Assembly: GCA_910592005.1 (NCBI GenBank)
Contig: CAJVPP010001767.1
Coordinates: 1 to 17,991 of the forward strand
Direction of reading: 5' to 3'
Length of the DNA: 17,991 bases
DNA from: Funneliformis mosseae
Taxonomy: Eukaryota; Glomeromycota; Glomeromycetes; Glomerales; Glomeraceae
Each line of letters opens with the position of its first letter. Position 1 is the stretch's first letter. The notes beneath the pieces were generated by a model that was given only the letters and a program-made list of their open reading frames with translations, did not search any database and was not told where the DNA came from. Positions 7,813-16,010 of this stretch are shown here, piece after piece. A program made the translations under genes and the position numbers.

Positions 7813-10243
7813 GATATATTTACAGTATATGCGAAAATCTTTATTAATCCGTGATAATCGGTGATATATTTATTGCAAAGCAATGGGCTTCACCCTACAT
7901 TAAAATACTTAAATTTTTTGTTATATAAATATCGAATTATATTCCATCCAGTAATAGATCCTCAGCCTTTAATCCACGTTAGGCACGTGACAGATCTAAA
8001 AGAAAAAAGTTAATTATTAAGATTTGTTTTTAACACACAAATTATAATAGAATTACTTACCGATACGTCCTCTCTTACAATCAGTGAATGACAGCAAAAC
8101 TCAAATCTGATTAGCTTTCGGCTTATCAAGTTTGATTATGCAGTTTAATCTATTTGTATTGTTCAAGTCTTGTCGAAGAATTGTAGGAACAATTGATCCA
8201 TTCACATCCTGCTCAATTCTATTCTTAAAATCACTATAGACAGAAGAAAAATCATGTAGATTATGAAAGAAGGTACTGTGGACAAAATATACGACACTGT
8301 GTTGAATACCACTTGTGATTGGAAGATTACCATATAATAAGAAGCACGATGAAAATGCCATAAGCTGTCCTAACCTTAGCGGAATTATGATCTGAAGTTG
8401 TGAAAAACAAAGTTCACCTCTCTTGAAATCACCCAATATGATCAAGCAACATAAGAAATTTGGATCGTCATGCTCATCTCAGTAAAAATCACTTCTTGTG
8501 TTGAAATTGATCACGATCATCGGGAATATACCAAAGGGTTTCAGAGAAAATACCCCATTTCAATTCAGATAGCTTCTCATATAAACTCTTATAGTAACCC
8601 TCAATAAAGCGATTGATGAAATCTGATAGTAGTATTAATTGGCAAAGTAAATTATTTACACATTTTAAGTGGTCAATATTATGCAAGCTGGCAGTATTCG
8701 AGCTGGTGTAGAGAAAGAGATTGTATAGAGTATATGCACTGAAGTACTCAATAAAATTTGATCAGAACTCATCGCTTTGATGAGATGGATTATTCAATAT
8801 ATGAAAATAGTAGTGATTAATGGCATCTGTAGCTTTTTCAATCGCATTTGGATTATGAAGATTTTTGAGATATATTAAAGTTCGTCTATTTATATCAGTA
8901 ACACACTCTGACTTTACAATATATCGAAACTTGATTAATCTTTTTAAAGAATATAAATTATCACGTACAGAAATTATCAGTTGGGTCTTTTTCTTTCGAG
9001 AGATATGTTCAATTATTACATTCGAAGAACCTTGCGAATCAATATCATTTTGGAGATTCATAGCATGTCTAATCTTTTTCCATTTATGCTGGAGATGTCG
9101 ACGTACATTCCTTCTAGTGAGCAGTTCTTCCATCCTAAGCCATTGATCAAGAGAAATCCATAAATGCTCATCTAGATTATCAGTTTAGAGCTTTCCTTTG
9201 TTAACATATTTAGCCTTAATTATTTCATTATCGACAAGCGTTAAAAAATCAGACGGGATCTCAGGTAGCTTGATTCTTTTTACTATAGCGTCTCAAATTA
9301 ATGTTTCTAACAATAATTCATCTACTGAAATATTTTCTTGACTTTTATCTCCTTTCGATGCTATACAATCTGATAGATTAAGGGCGACGCTCTTCCATTC
9401 TTTTTCAATATAAAGAATTTTGTCTTGAATACATAAATCATGAGTCACATATTGGGTCTGATGTTATTGATAAATATATCGATAAGTTCTATAGAATTAG
9501 CATCAAAGTTATCATCAAAATCAGTAAAAATATTTATAGTTTTGAACCAGTCTTACAGACGAAAGCTATTGCTCAACAATAAAAGATTTGTCTTTTCGGC
9601 TTGATATTTATGTGGATTAAATGAACCTTTTAGAATAAATTATTGCAGAATAATATCCATGCGTCTGTTGCACCACATGTTTCTAAAGGAAACTTCAATA
9701 ATTGTCTAAGAAACTTGATCTGTCAACACAAAAATGATCATAGCTATGAAATGAAATCCCGAGATCTTTGGTTAATAATATATACCCTGTTTGGATCAAA
9801 AATAATATCGTCTGTTATTGAGACTATAGTAAGCTCAATCAGTACAATTGATACAACTATATTAGGGTTTAGTATAGTTGATTTTTGCTCTTTTTCAAGC
9901 CTACATTTTTTATTATAATGATTGTAGTGTGAAGACTTCTTGACTGGTTTTTCTTGTGATATACTGGAAAAGGTCCGCAGTGTATTAATAATAAAAAGAC
10001 AAAAGCAATACTACTCGACGAGCCGTTAGGATTTATTCCTAGAGCCAATGTCCTACTCAAAATGAATAGTGTATACTTTCGCAAAAAGAACGTGGGAATA
10101 TAATTGGTAAGGGTATATATACGACGATTACCCAATAGCCTCCTGCTAATTTCTGGTGTGATCCATCCAATCAGAATAATTAAAATCCAGAAAATTATTA
10201 ACCAATTGGGATCAGCATAGAAGTTCGTGAAATATACATAGCC
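7813..10243. mobile_element. Inverted-terminal element of 2.4 kb carrying a dioxygenase gene
   Basis: The left end (ATATATTTACAG..GCGAAAATCTTT, from about 7814) and the right end (CATAGAAGTTCGTGAAATATA, to about 10240) match the two halves of the short element at 5522-5818, which fixes the boundaries independently. Reverse complemented, the right end begins TATATTTCACGAACTTCT, an imperfect inverted repeat of the left end. The only gene inside is the dioxygenase pseudogene (8101-10135, minus), which starts about 105 bp from the right end. No transposase is recognised inside, so mobilisation was probably in trans, or depended on the unrecognised N-terminal half of the encoded protein. I could not settle a target-site duplication. 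Confidence 0.55.
8101..10135 (-). pseudogene. Decayed 2-oxoglutarate/Fe(II)-dependent dioxygenase (TET/JBP-like)
   Basis: Reading from ATG 10135 gives about 670 residues. The N-terminal two thirds are not recognised: a start MGNRRIYTLTNYIPTFF, a basic PVYHKKNQSRS stretch and a long helical middle (NVRRHLQHKWKKIRHAM, SRKKKT). The C-terminal domain is a double-stranded beta helix: FGIFPMIVINFNT, then HxD (His 8470-8472, Asp 8464-8466), GDFKRGELCF, PLRLGQLMAFSS, LLYGN and GIQHSVVYFVHSTFFH. The distal iron ligand position (46 residues after the first His) reads Tyr (8332-8334) and the 2-oxoglutarate Arg ten residues later reads Gln (8302-8304); each is one transition from His and Arg. In-frame TAA, TAG and TGA codons and frameshifts (near 9930, 9740, 8540) confirm it is dead. 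In the family such enzymes oxidise methylated bases or hydroxylate other substrates; TET/JBP is my best guess, other 2OG oxygenases are possible. Confidence 0.55.
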
Positions 10244-10555
10244 AAGCGATAGAAAGATAGTTGGTTTACTGATAATATATTGTTCTATATTTGGGTCATT
10301 ACATATTCTATTTCAGGTGTGAAATCTATTTCGAGATGTATCACAAATATATAATTAATTTCTCAAGGTGAATATATTCTATCATGTACCAGATAAATAA
10401 CATGATATAATCGCATGAATGATCATCTCACATAAAATAATAAAGTATATATTTATATATGATAATTCAACCACCAGGGCTATCTTTATTGAGATAAATA
10501 TGTGTCAGAGATACTAGCTCCACTATAAGATATAAAAAAGTACATATAATAAAGT
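10244..10555. other. AT-rich spacer without a recognised gene
   Basis: No frame of interest was seen on either strand. Near its end (10499-10526) is one copy of a 27-bp direct repeat whose partner lies at 13241-13268. Confidence 0.35.
10499..10526 (+). repeat. 27-bp direct repeat, copy 1
   Basis: TATGTGTCAGAGATACTAGC followed by TCCACTAT matches TATGTATCAGAGACACTAGC followed by TCCGCTAT at 13241-13268. All three differences are transitions. The copies flank the pseudogene at 10556-12351 and end just before the RING gene start, so they may mark the ends of an insertion or a shared untranslated segment. Confidence 0.45.
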
Positions 10556-11397
10556 CTAGTTATTGTCTCGTAGAGTAGAAACTGTGGTACTATCTTTCAT
10601 TTGTCTTTATGATGTGGCAGTAGGTGCGTTATATAGTAAAGATAAATTTGTAATTATTATATTACATAAAAATAACAAAGTTTCTATAAATTTAGTTACA
10701 ACGCCTTCATCTGAAAATTGTACAGGAATCTCAGCAAATTGTAAATGGTAATATCAGTGAACATTAACTATATCTCATACTAGAAGATTCAAATGCAATA
10801 CATTACCTGCTACTTGCATACCTACAATACCAAACTGATCCTTATCCGGTTTAAGACTTTAGTATATCTAATATAGTCTGTCATTAGTTTCTCGCCATAA
10901 CTTAATCTTATCATCAGTCTTTTTTATGAACTAGAAATTAAATAAGAACATTCTACGTACATGAGTTCAAAAACTGTCTCTAAGTATTTCATTACAAGCA
11001 TAATATCTGGACGTCTTCCTATATAACCTTCTTCCTTTCTATTAGCACTTGCAATACTTTGCTTTTCTAACATACTAATAAAAAAAGTGTCTCATATAGG
11101 GAGATTTTTTAATGAAGCTTGAATAACAGATATAATGACAGTTGATTGGTATGTTCCCTCATTTAATGTCTTTGCGAGTTCAGGATCAAATGCTAAGTTA
11201 TTCTAAATATCTTTTAAAACATTAAGAATTTCTTTGACCACGCATTTGATATTTTCTTTCGATTCTTTATAAGTCCCATCGTGTATTAATTTGGCTGATT
11301 TCGTTTCAATTTTACGTTTCTTAAAATCTAGTACAAATTCTCTACATATTTCTTGAACCATTAGCATGGGTGTGAGCATCATTTTATGAACAAGTCT

Positions 11398-11470
11398 CTA
11401 ATGTAAATAATAAACGTTATTAATAGTATTAACAAAGGTAACGTAATCAAATATACAAATAATTCTTTAC
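11398..11470 (-). other. Spliceosomal intron, 73 bp
   Basis: On the minus strand it starts GTAAAGAATT and ends TTACATTAG. Removing it joins GGG TTT ATG to AGA CTT GTT in one frame, linking two segments of the same pseudogene. The short length and the GTAA..TAG borders are typical of fungal introns and argue that this copy was not made by retroposition. Confidence 0.55.
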
Positions 11471-11755
11471 CATAAACCCTTTTTTTAAATTTTTCAGTAA
11501 TTCCTTTACAGGCTTCAATTCGTCACTAATGACTTGACTAGCCGTAGGATCTTTTCAAGATAACGCCTCAATAGACATTGCTCTTACACTAAAATATAAA
11601 TGTTGATATAGAGGGGTCGTATCTTTTTTGAGTTTTCTTTGAAGCTCAATCATATTGTTTCTGATTTGGTCTGAGCTAAGAGGTTTTTCTTTATTTGTTT
11701 TAACAATTTCAAGATCATACAATATGAAGACCCCCTCAAAAGCATCTTTAAACTA

Positions 11756-12225
11756 AAAAATAAATATACATTAGTTTTTAATAATAAAAAAACTCAGCAT
11801 TAAAAAAATGTATTTATTATCAGTACATATGCAAAGTTATCATTTTTGTGTGGCCATCACGCTAATAAAACTCTGTGTAGTACTAATTTTCTACAATATA
11901 ATCCCATTATCCTCCGTACAGACAATAAATTTTTCTCATTAATATGTTAGTAGGATAAACTACATTACTGCATAACAGTCTATAACTTAGATATCCCTCC
12001 ATTGTTGAGCAAGTGTTTATCGGAAGTAAGTTAATAGGATAATTGAGCTATTTTTCGGTATGTGAATCTAATAGCTGACCACATAATATCATCATATAAT
12101 GAAATGATTTTGTAAAAAAAATCAATAACTAATCTGTGAATGAATTCTAAAAAGCTTTCGTTAACGCAAAGACCCATCTGAATATAAATTACTAAGATAA
12201 TCAATGACTCAGTCTACAATTGTTC
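11756..12225. other. Unassigned stretch inside the 10556-12351 pseudogene
   Basis: No coding similarity was seen between the presumed first exon and the body. The acceptor at 11753-11755 shows that its right-hand part (on the plus strand, the low-coordinate end) is intronic; the donor could not be placed because the first exon is followed by in-frame TGA and TAG. Confidence 0.3.
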
Positions 12226-12556
12226 TCAACTTATTTTGTGAAATTCAGAGATTTCTTCTAAATCTTGATGAATAACAGACGTGACATTTATATAGCGCTC
12301 TTCGATATTAATCAAAAAATTATGAATTTTGGTTTGTAAATCAGCAGACATATTGATTAGTCGAGTTCGAAATAATAAAAGCTTTGTTATATTGCAAGTA
12401 AAAAAACAAATAAACAACTATAATGCAAATATACTGTTCTTTTAAAATGCTCCTTCCGCTCATTTTTAGTCTTATTTAGGTATGGGAATGGTAGATTCAG
12501 AGAATGTGAAACTGGAGTGATGCAATACATAACAAAAAACTTTCACAAAGAAAATG

Positions 12557-12805
12557 CAATCAGCAGGTCATATGATTATATCATGCATGAAAAGTTTCAT
12601 AACCTTCCAATTTATTCGCTAATTGAACATCTATGTTATGCAATCAATTTTTCAGGATTACTCTAACAATCAGCAGGTCACCCGATTATATTATGTATAG
12701 AGAAGTTCCATGACCTTCAATTTTCTTCTGTAATATAGCATGTGATATGTATTATAGAGTAATGGTCTGATCAAACATCTGTATTATGCAATTGATTTTT
12801 CAGGC
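12557..12805 (+). repeat. Imperfect tandem duplication, about 110-140 bp unit
   Basis: CAATCAGCAGGTCA..GATTATAT starts at 12557 and again at 12667. Each copy continues with GTTCCATGACCTTC- or GTTTCATAACCTTCC-like sequence and ends in CATCT.T.TTATGCAAT.. followed by TTTTTCAGG (12627-12656 and 12776-12805). The second copy is about 40 bp longer through an insertion around 12722-12770. Origin unknown. Confidence 0.5.
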
Positions 12806-13240
12806 ATGTGATCTTATTTCTGATAATTGATTTTATGTGTGGTAAATAAGAGGGTGTTTTCATTTGAGATTATCATTACGAGATATGAATTATCATAAGA
12901 GACTAAGCTAATTCATCGCTGTTTTGTGAAATTAATGCCAATCTTTGCCCTGTCTTCTCACAATTTTTGCTTGAAGCTAGATGATTGTGCTATCTATATA
13001 TATAAGATAGGTATGTAATCTTTTTTCGAATATATGAGAAAAAAGGCTAAAACTATCTACGATTTCCTGTAAATATTGAGTGTTCCAAGGAGAAATAATT
13101 AATTTATGAATAAAGCAATCACTAAATCTGAAATTAGCTTTCATAACATCTGAAATTGGTTTTGTTAGTCACGATAGGTATGGTATATGTGTTTTGGCAC
13201 TAACTCTATTATAAAAAATGAGTTAAGTATGTGGAAAACT

Positions 13241-13268
13241 TATGTATCAGAGACACTAGCTCCGCTAT
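13241..13268 (+). repeat. 27-bp direct repeat, copy 2
   Basis: Partner of the repeat at 10499-10526. It ends 18 bp before the likely start codon of the RING gene, so it could belong to that gene's 5' untranslated region or mark an insertion border. Confidence 0.45.
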
Positions 13269-13286
13269 CTGATTATATATCTCACT

Positions 13287-14795
13287 ATGACTGCTAATAT
13301 CTTATCTCTCAAATCCCTTGCATTAAATATTCTAAAAAATTCATCTCAGACAAAATTGCAGAAGGCATTAATGTTTCAGAACTAGACACATATTCGTTAT
13401 GCAACTAAGAATTTTTTTTGTATAAAATAAAATCCCCAATTACTATACTCATCTGTGAACATATTTATCATCGTGATTGCATCAAAAAATCTATCAAAAA
13501 ATGCTCAATATGTCTAAGACCTTATTGCAAGAAAGAGATAAAAGAGGCAAAGCCTTGAGACTATGTCTCATCTATGGTTGATGCTACGCCTAGAAGTCAA
13601 AATACCAATGATTTGATGGATATATCTCTGACATTATTTGGTAGTGATTTTTCAATATTTTAAGATATGTCTCAGAAAAAGCGTGTTGGCGAACCCACCA
13701 GTAAACTATTCAGTAAGAAAGTGAAGATGCCAGTTTCAAAGGAAATTCTCCTATATTGCAAAGACTAATCAAAGAATTGGGAACTGACGTTTCAGAGAAA
13801 ACTTTACTGACTAAACCAACATCTGAATTGAATGAGAACACAATCAATTTTTTAGCTTTATACCAAAATACAGACCCCCGCTAAAAGTCTCTGAACGCTT
13901 TTTGGCTCAATGTAAAACTTAAAATTTTAAAGTTTATTAAAAAAATTTATTAATTTATTTATTAATGTATGATATGCTACGCATTTAGTACTAAATAATT
14001 AGTATTTGATCGGGCCTTTATTTGCTTTATCACAGCCCGAATTCGCTGTAACAAATCGCTTCAGCCGGCTTCGCTGCGAATCTTTAATTAAGGATGGTCA
14101 ACCAGAACGAAGCCTCGAATTAACGGTTCCGGTGTCATCCATTCTTTTTAAAGTTCTAAATACTATTAAAAATCTACAACCGATATTTACAGCAATAGCC
14201 CGGTAACTATTGCCACGTCGACGGTAAAATATATACTGCCGCGTTATTCTTTGAACATTTTCGTGATTTTCGGAAGGTAAATTTTATTTTGGTTAAAAAT
14301 CAAAATAAACAAACCAAACACGCTTTTATTTGGTTTTGATTCAAGCAAACAAGGTCAGGTACATTACATGACTGTAGTATTATACAGTCATATGATGTAT
14401 TCGGTATGAAATAGTCGAAAGATGACGTTCGGAGACTTTCGGCGGGGGTATGTATAATTAATGCTGAAGAAATTAGTAAAAAAATGACACAAGAAGTCAT
14501 ACTTTATTATTTTTATTTTAGGAAAGCACTCGAGAAATGATTCAATCATTACAAAAAAAATAATCTGAAATGTACAGCTCAAGAGTTAGTAAATAATGAG
14601 GTTAGAATTCAACTTCCATCAGTTAGCCAGAGCATGCTTTGAAAAATGAAAGAGCAGGTCCAAAAGATTTATAATTTATTTAATGAGATTGGGATCGATA
14701 AAATCAAGCAGATTCAGAACTTTACAGCAGTAACCTTATTTAGTATTTCCCAGAATAATATAGATTATATTTTAGCCAAACTTTTACTTTCGTAA
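13287..14795 (+). pseudogene. RING-finger protein, decayed and split by a mariner-like insertion
   Basis: The likely start ATG 13287 reads MTANILSLKSLALNILKNSS; the frame shifts near 13370 into a RING-like stretch with C-E-H-I-Y-H-R-D-C at 13454 and C-S-I-C at 13502-13513. That fits the second half of a RING-H2 (C-x-H-x2-H-x2-C-x7-C-x2-C); the first Cys pair is degenerate. A linker with LTLFGSDFSIF and a basic QKKRVGEP stretch follows, then, after a frameshift near 13735, LQRLIKELGTDVSEK. The insertion at 13871-14452 falls inside codons; on its far side the frame resumes exactly (AEEISKKM) into a helical domain (ILYYFYFRKALEK, LVNNEV, YNLFNEIGIDKIKQIQNFTA) and stops at TAA 14793-14795. In-frame TAA and TGA codons are present. 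RING proteins are usually E3 ubiquitin ligases; the C-terminal domain is shared with the gene at 5876-7704. Confidence 0.55.
13871..14452. mobile_element. Tc1/mariner-like MITE, 582 bp, with TA target duplication
   Basis: The left end is CAGACCCCCGCTAAAAGTCT then CTGAACG. The right end, reverse complemented, is CATACCCCCGCCGAAAGTCT then CCGAACG, giving a terminal inverted repeat of about 27 bp with few mismatches. Both sides are flanked by TA (13869-13870 and 14453-14454). Removing the element and one TA restores the reading frame of the RING pseudogene across the gap, which fixes the borders. No transposase frame is present; the open frames inside it are not convincing. The element has about thirty CpG dinucleotides by eye, far more than the surrounding DNA. 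Confidence 0.72.
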
Positions 14796-15196
14796 TATTC
14801 AGCTTATCTTTGATTACGTAACATTGTAATATCATATCACGATCTATGCAGAAAATTTTAACTGCGCAAATATTTTAGCATGAAGTGTCAATAAAGTTTA
14901 TTGTATGAATTTTTATACTTTTTATCTATGCATCAGCTGGTTCACTTTTTATTCTTTTCTTTTATCTTAAACGAATTGCTAGAGGATCATCTTCTGACCT
15001 AGTAAAATCAAATACAATAAATTCATTTTTTCATAGATAATCGTGGATGCATCTTTTACTCAAGTGACTACTGCGCCTCATTATTGGCATATTTATTATT
15101 TTTATATTGCATTATGTCATTGATTGCGCGTGATTAGCTGTGTAATATTCCAATCTTTATAAAAAAAGCAAAAAAAATCTTTTTATACTGTGCAAT
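14796..15196. other. Intergenic spacer, nothing recognised
   Basis: AT-rich sequence between the RING pseudogene and the next exon. I see no coding frame, RNA gene or clear repeat here. Confidence 0.35.
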
Positions 15197-15546
15197 ATGT
15201 CGACTGCTTCATCTAATGATGAATCTGACACATTCAAATATTATGCATTGTATGTCTCCAAGAAATGAAAAAATACCAAGGTTAAAGGCTTTTCTGCACT
15301 AAAACGGCAGTTACAACGCATTATCAGTCAAAGCTTAGATCTTACAGTTGCCATCACCCAGCTTAGGCTCAATTCCAGTTTAAGCTCTAGTTATGACTTA
15401 AATAACCAGGCATCTGGGGTGAACATAGATACAAATATAGATACAAGTGTGAACGCAAATACAAATATAAATGAAGCTGACAAAAAAGAAAAGAATTGGT
15501 GATTGAGTAAAGATTCTTTAGGTTCTCTAGGTGTTGAAAAAGAAAG
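15197..15546 (+). pseudogene. Uncharacterised first exon, Ser/Asn-rich
   Basis: ATG 15197 begins MSTASSNDESDTFKYYALYV, meets an in-frame TGA after about 23 residues, then continues in the same frame as VKGFSALKRQLQRIISQSLDLTVAITQLRLNSS, a likely amphipathic helix, and a low-complexity run with repeated NIDTNIDT/NTNIN units. A second in-frame TGA follows NW near 15500. The exon may end at 15546 before a GTAAAATG donor. No family is recognised. It precedes the nuclease-like fragment, but I could not join the two in one frame by a canonical intron, so they may be separate. Confidence 0.35.
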
Positions 15547-15591
15547 GTAAAATGTTAGTATTTACTTATTACATTTGTTTTATGTTAAATT

Positions 15592-15790
15592 TTGATTTAC
15601 CTTGTCAAATTACCTCTGGTTTTAGCAAGCGATGTAACATTTAGTCAGTTCGCAAAACGAGTTGAGATTATTAAGGCCAGGAGGTTTTTTAACTATCGTA
15701 ATGGAACTATAACAATTATTGAGTTATCAACTGGTGAACACGAAGTTACACACTCCAAATTTAGTTGTCAGTTTACAAGTGTATTCAATA
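15592..15790 (+). pseudogene. N-terminal fragment of a Uma2-like (PF05685) endonuclease-fold protein
   Basis: The frame reads VKLPLVLASDVTFSQFAKRV, then ARRFFNYRNGTITIIELSTG and EHEVTHSKFSCQFTSVF. The pattern (a TFSQF helix, an NGTI.I.E strand, then a conserved HE..H helix) resembles the start of Uma2-type PD-(D/E)XK proteins, which are abundant as uncharacterised 'putative restriction endonuclease' paralogues in mycorrhizal fungi. The catalytic acidic residues would lie further downstream and are absent: after about 15790 the frame runs into GATCTGA repeats and stops. There is no ATG in frame at the start. So it is a truncated remnant, replaced at its 3' side by repeat and satellite DNA. The family call rests on pattern recognition over some 60 residues. 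Confidence 0.42.
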
Positions 15791-15796
15791 ACGCAT

Positions 15797-16010
15797 TAGT
15801 AGTATTTCGCAAAATCGGATCAAATCAGATTTTATCCAAATCTGATCTGATCTGATTTTCATTTTTCAGGATCTGAATCCGATCTGAATCTGACGGATCC
15901 GTTGAAATCCAAATCTGATCCAAATCTGACAGATTGAATCTCAAATCCAGATCCGACGGATCAGTTTAAGTCCAAATCTGATCTAATCTAAATCTGAAAG
16001 TATTATTGAA
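15797..16010. repeat. Degenerate GATCTGA / AAATCTGATC short repeats
   Basis: The words AAATCTGATC, GATCTGAATC, CTGACGGATC and ATCCAAATC recur with irregular spacing of about 10-20 bp for some 210 bp. Because GATC is self-complementary the repeats read similarly on both strands. This block separates the truncated nuclease fragment from the satellite array. Confidence 0.6.

Larger units (their letters stand above)
10556..12351 (-). pseudogene. Intron-containing uncharacterised family, decayed
   Basis: A likely start ATG at 12349-12351 opens MSADLQTKIHNFLINIEERY..HQDLEEISEFHKIS, closed by TGA at 12226. The body resumes after an acceptor (TTTTTTAG, ending at 11753) with FKDAFEGVFILYDLEIVK, runs to 11471, crosses a 73-bp intron and continues RLVHKMMLTPMLMVQE. 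Later recognisable parts are EGYIGRRPDIMLVMKYLETVFELMYVECS, then after a frameshift near 10925 DDKIKLWRETNDRLY, FGIVGMQVAGNVLHLNLLV and FAEIPVQFSDEGVVTKFIETLLFL, ending at TAG 10556-10558. In-frame TGA, TAG and TAA codons are scattered through it. I associate the WRETND / IVG.QVAG / EIPVQ / FIETLL pattern with a large uncharacterised family of mycorrhizal fungi; I know of no function. The region 11756-12225 between the first exon and the body is unexplained and may be an intron with insertions. Confidence 0.5.
12352..13286. other. Gene-poor AT-rich spacer with a tandem duplication
   Basis: No gene is recognised on either strand. The stretch contains the tandem duplication at 12557-12805 and, near its end, the second copy of the 27-bp direct repeat. 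Confidence 0.35.

Noticed and set aside
8865..9163. Two overlapping plus-strand open frames
   Set aside because: Both are antisense to the best-preserved middle part of the dioxygenase pseudogene.
9643..9918. 91-codon plus-strand open frame
   Set aside because: It is antisense to the dioxygenase pseudogene, whose protein reads continuously on the minus strand here apart from a frameshift.
10563..10751. 62-codon plus-strand open frame
   Set aside because: It lies antisense to the conserved C-terminal part (EIPVQ, FIETLL) of the 10556-12351 pseudogene.
14006..14582. Open frames of 64-66 codons within and across the end of the mariner-like insert
   Set aside because: They have no recognisable motif, and one of them crosses the insertion border into the RING gene on the opposite strand.
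14388..14582. Minus-strand frames reading TCQIIFF- and TSCVIFL-like hydrophobic peptides
   Set aside because: They look like membrane segments only because AT-rich DNA yields Phe, Ile and Leu; they are opposite a recognised coding domain.
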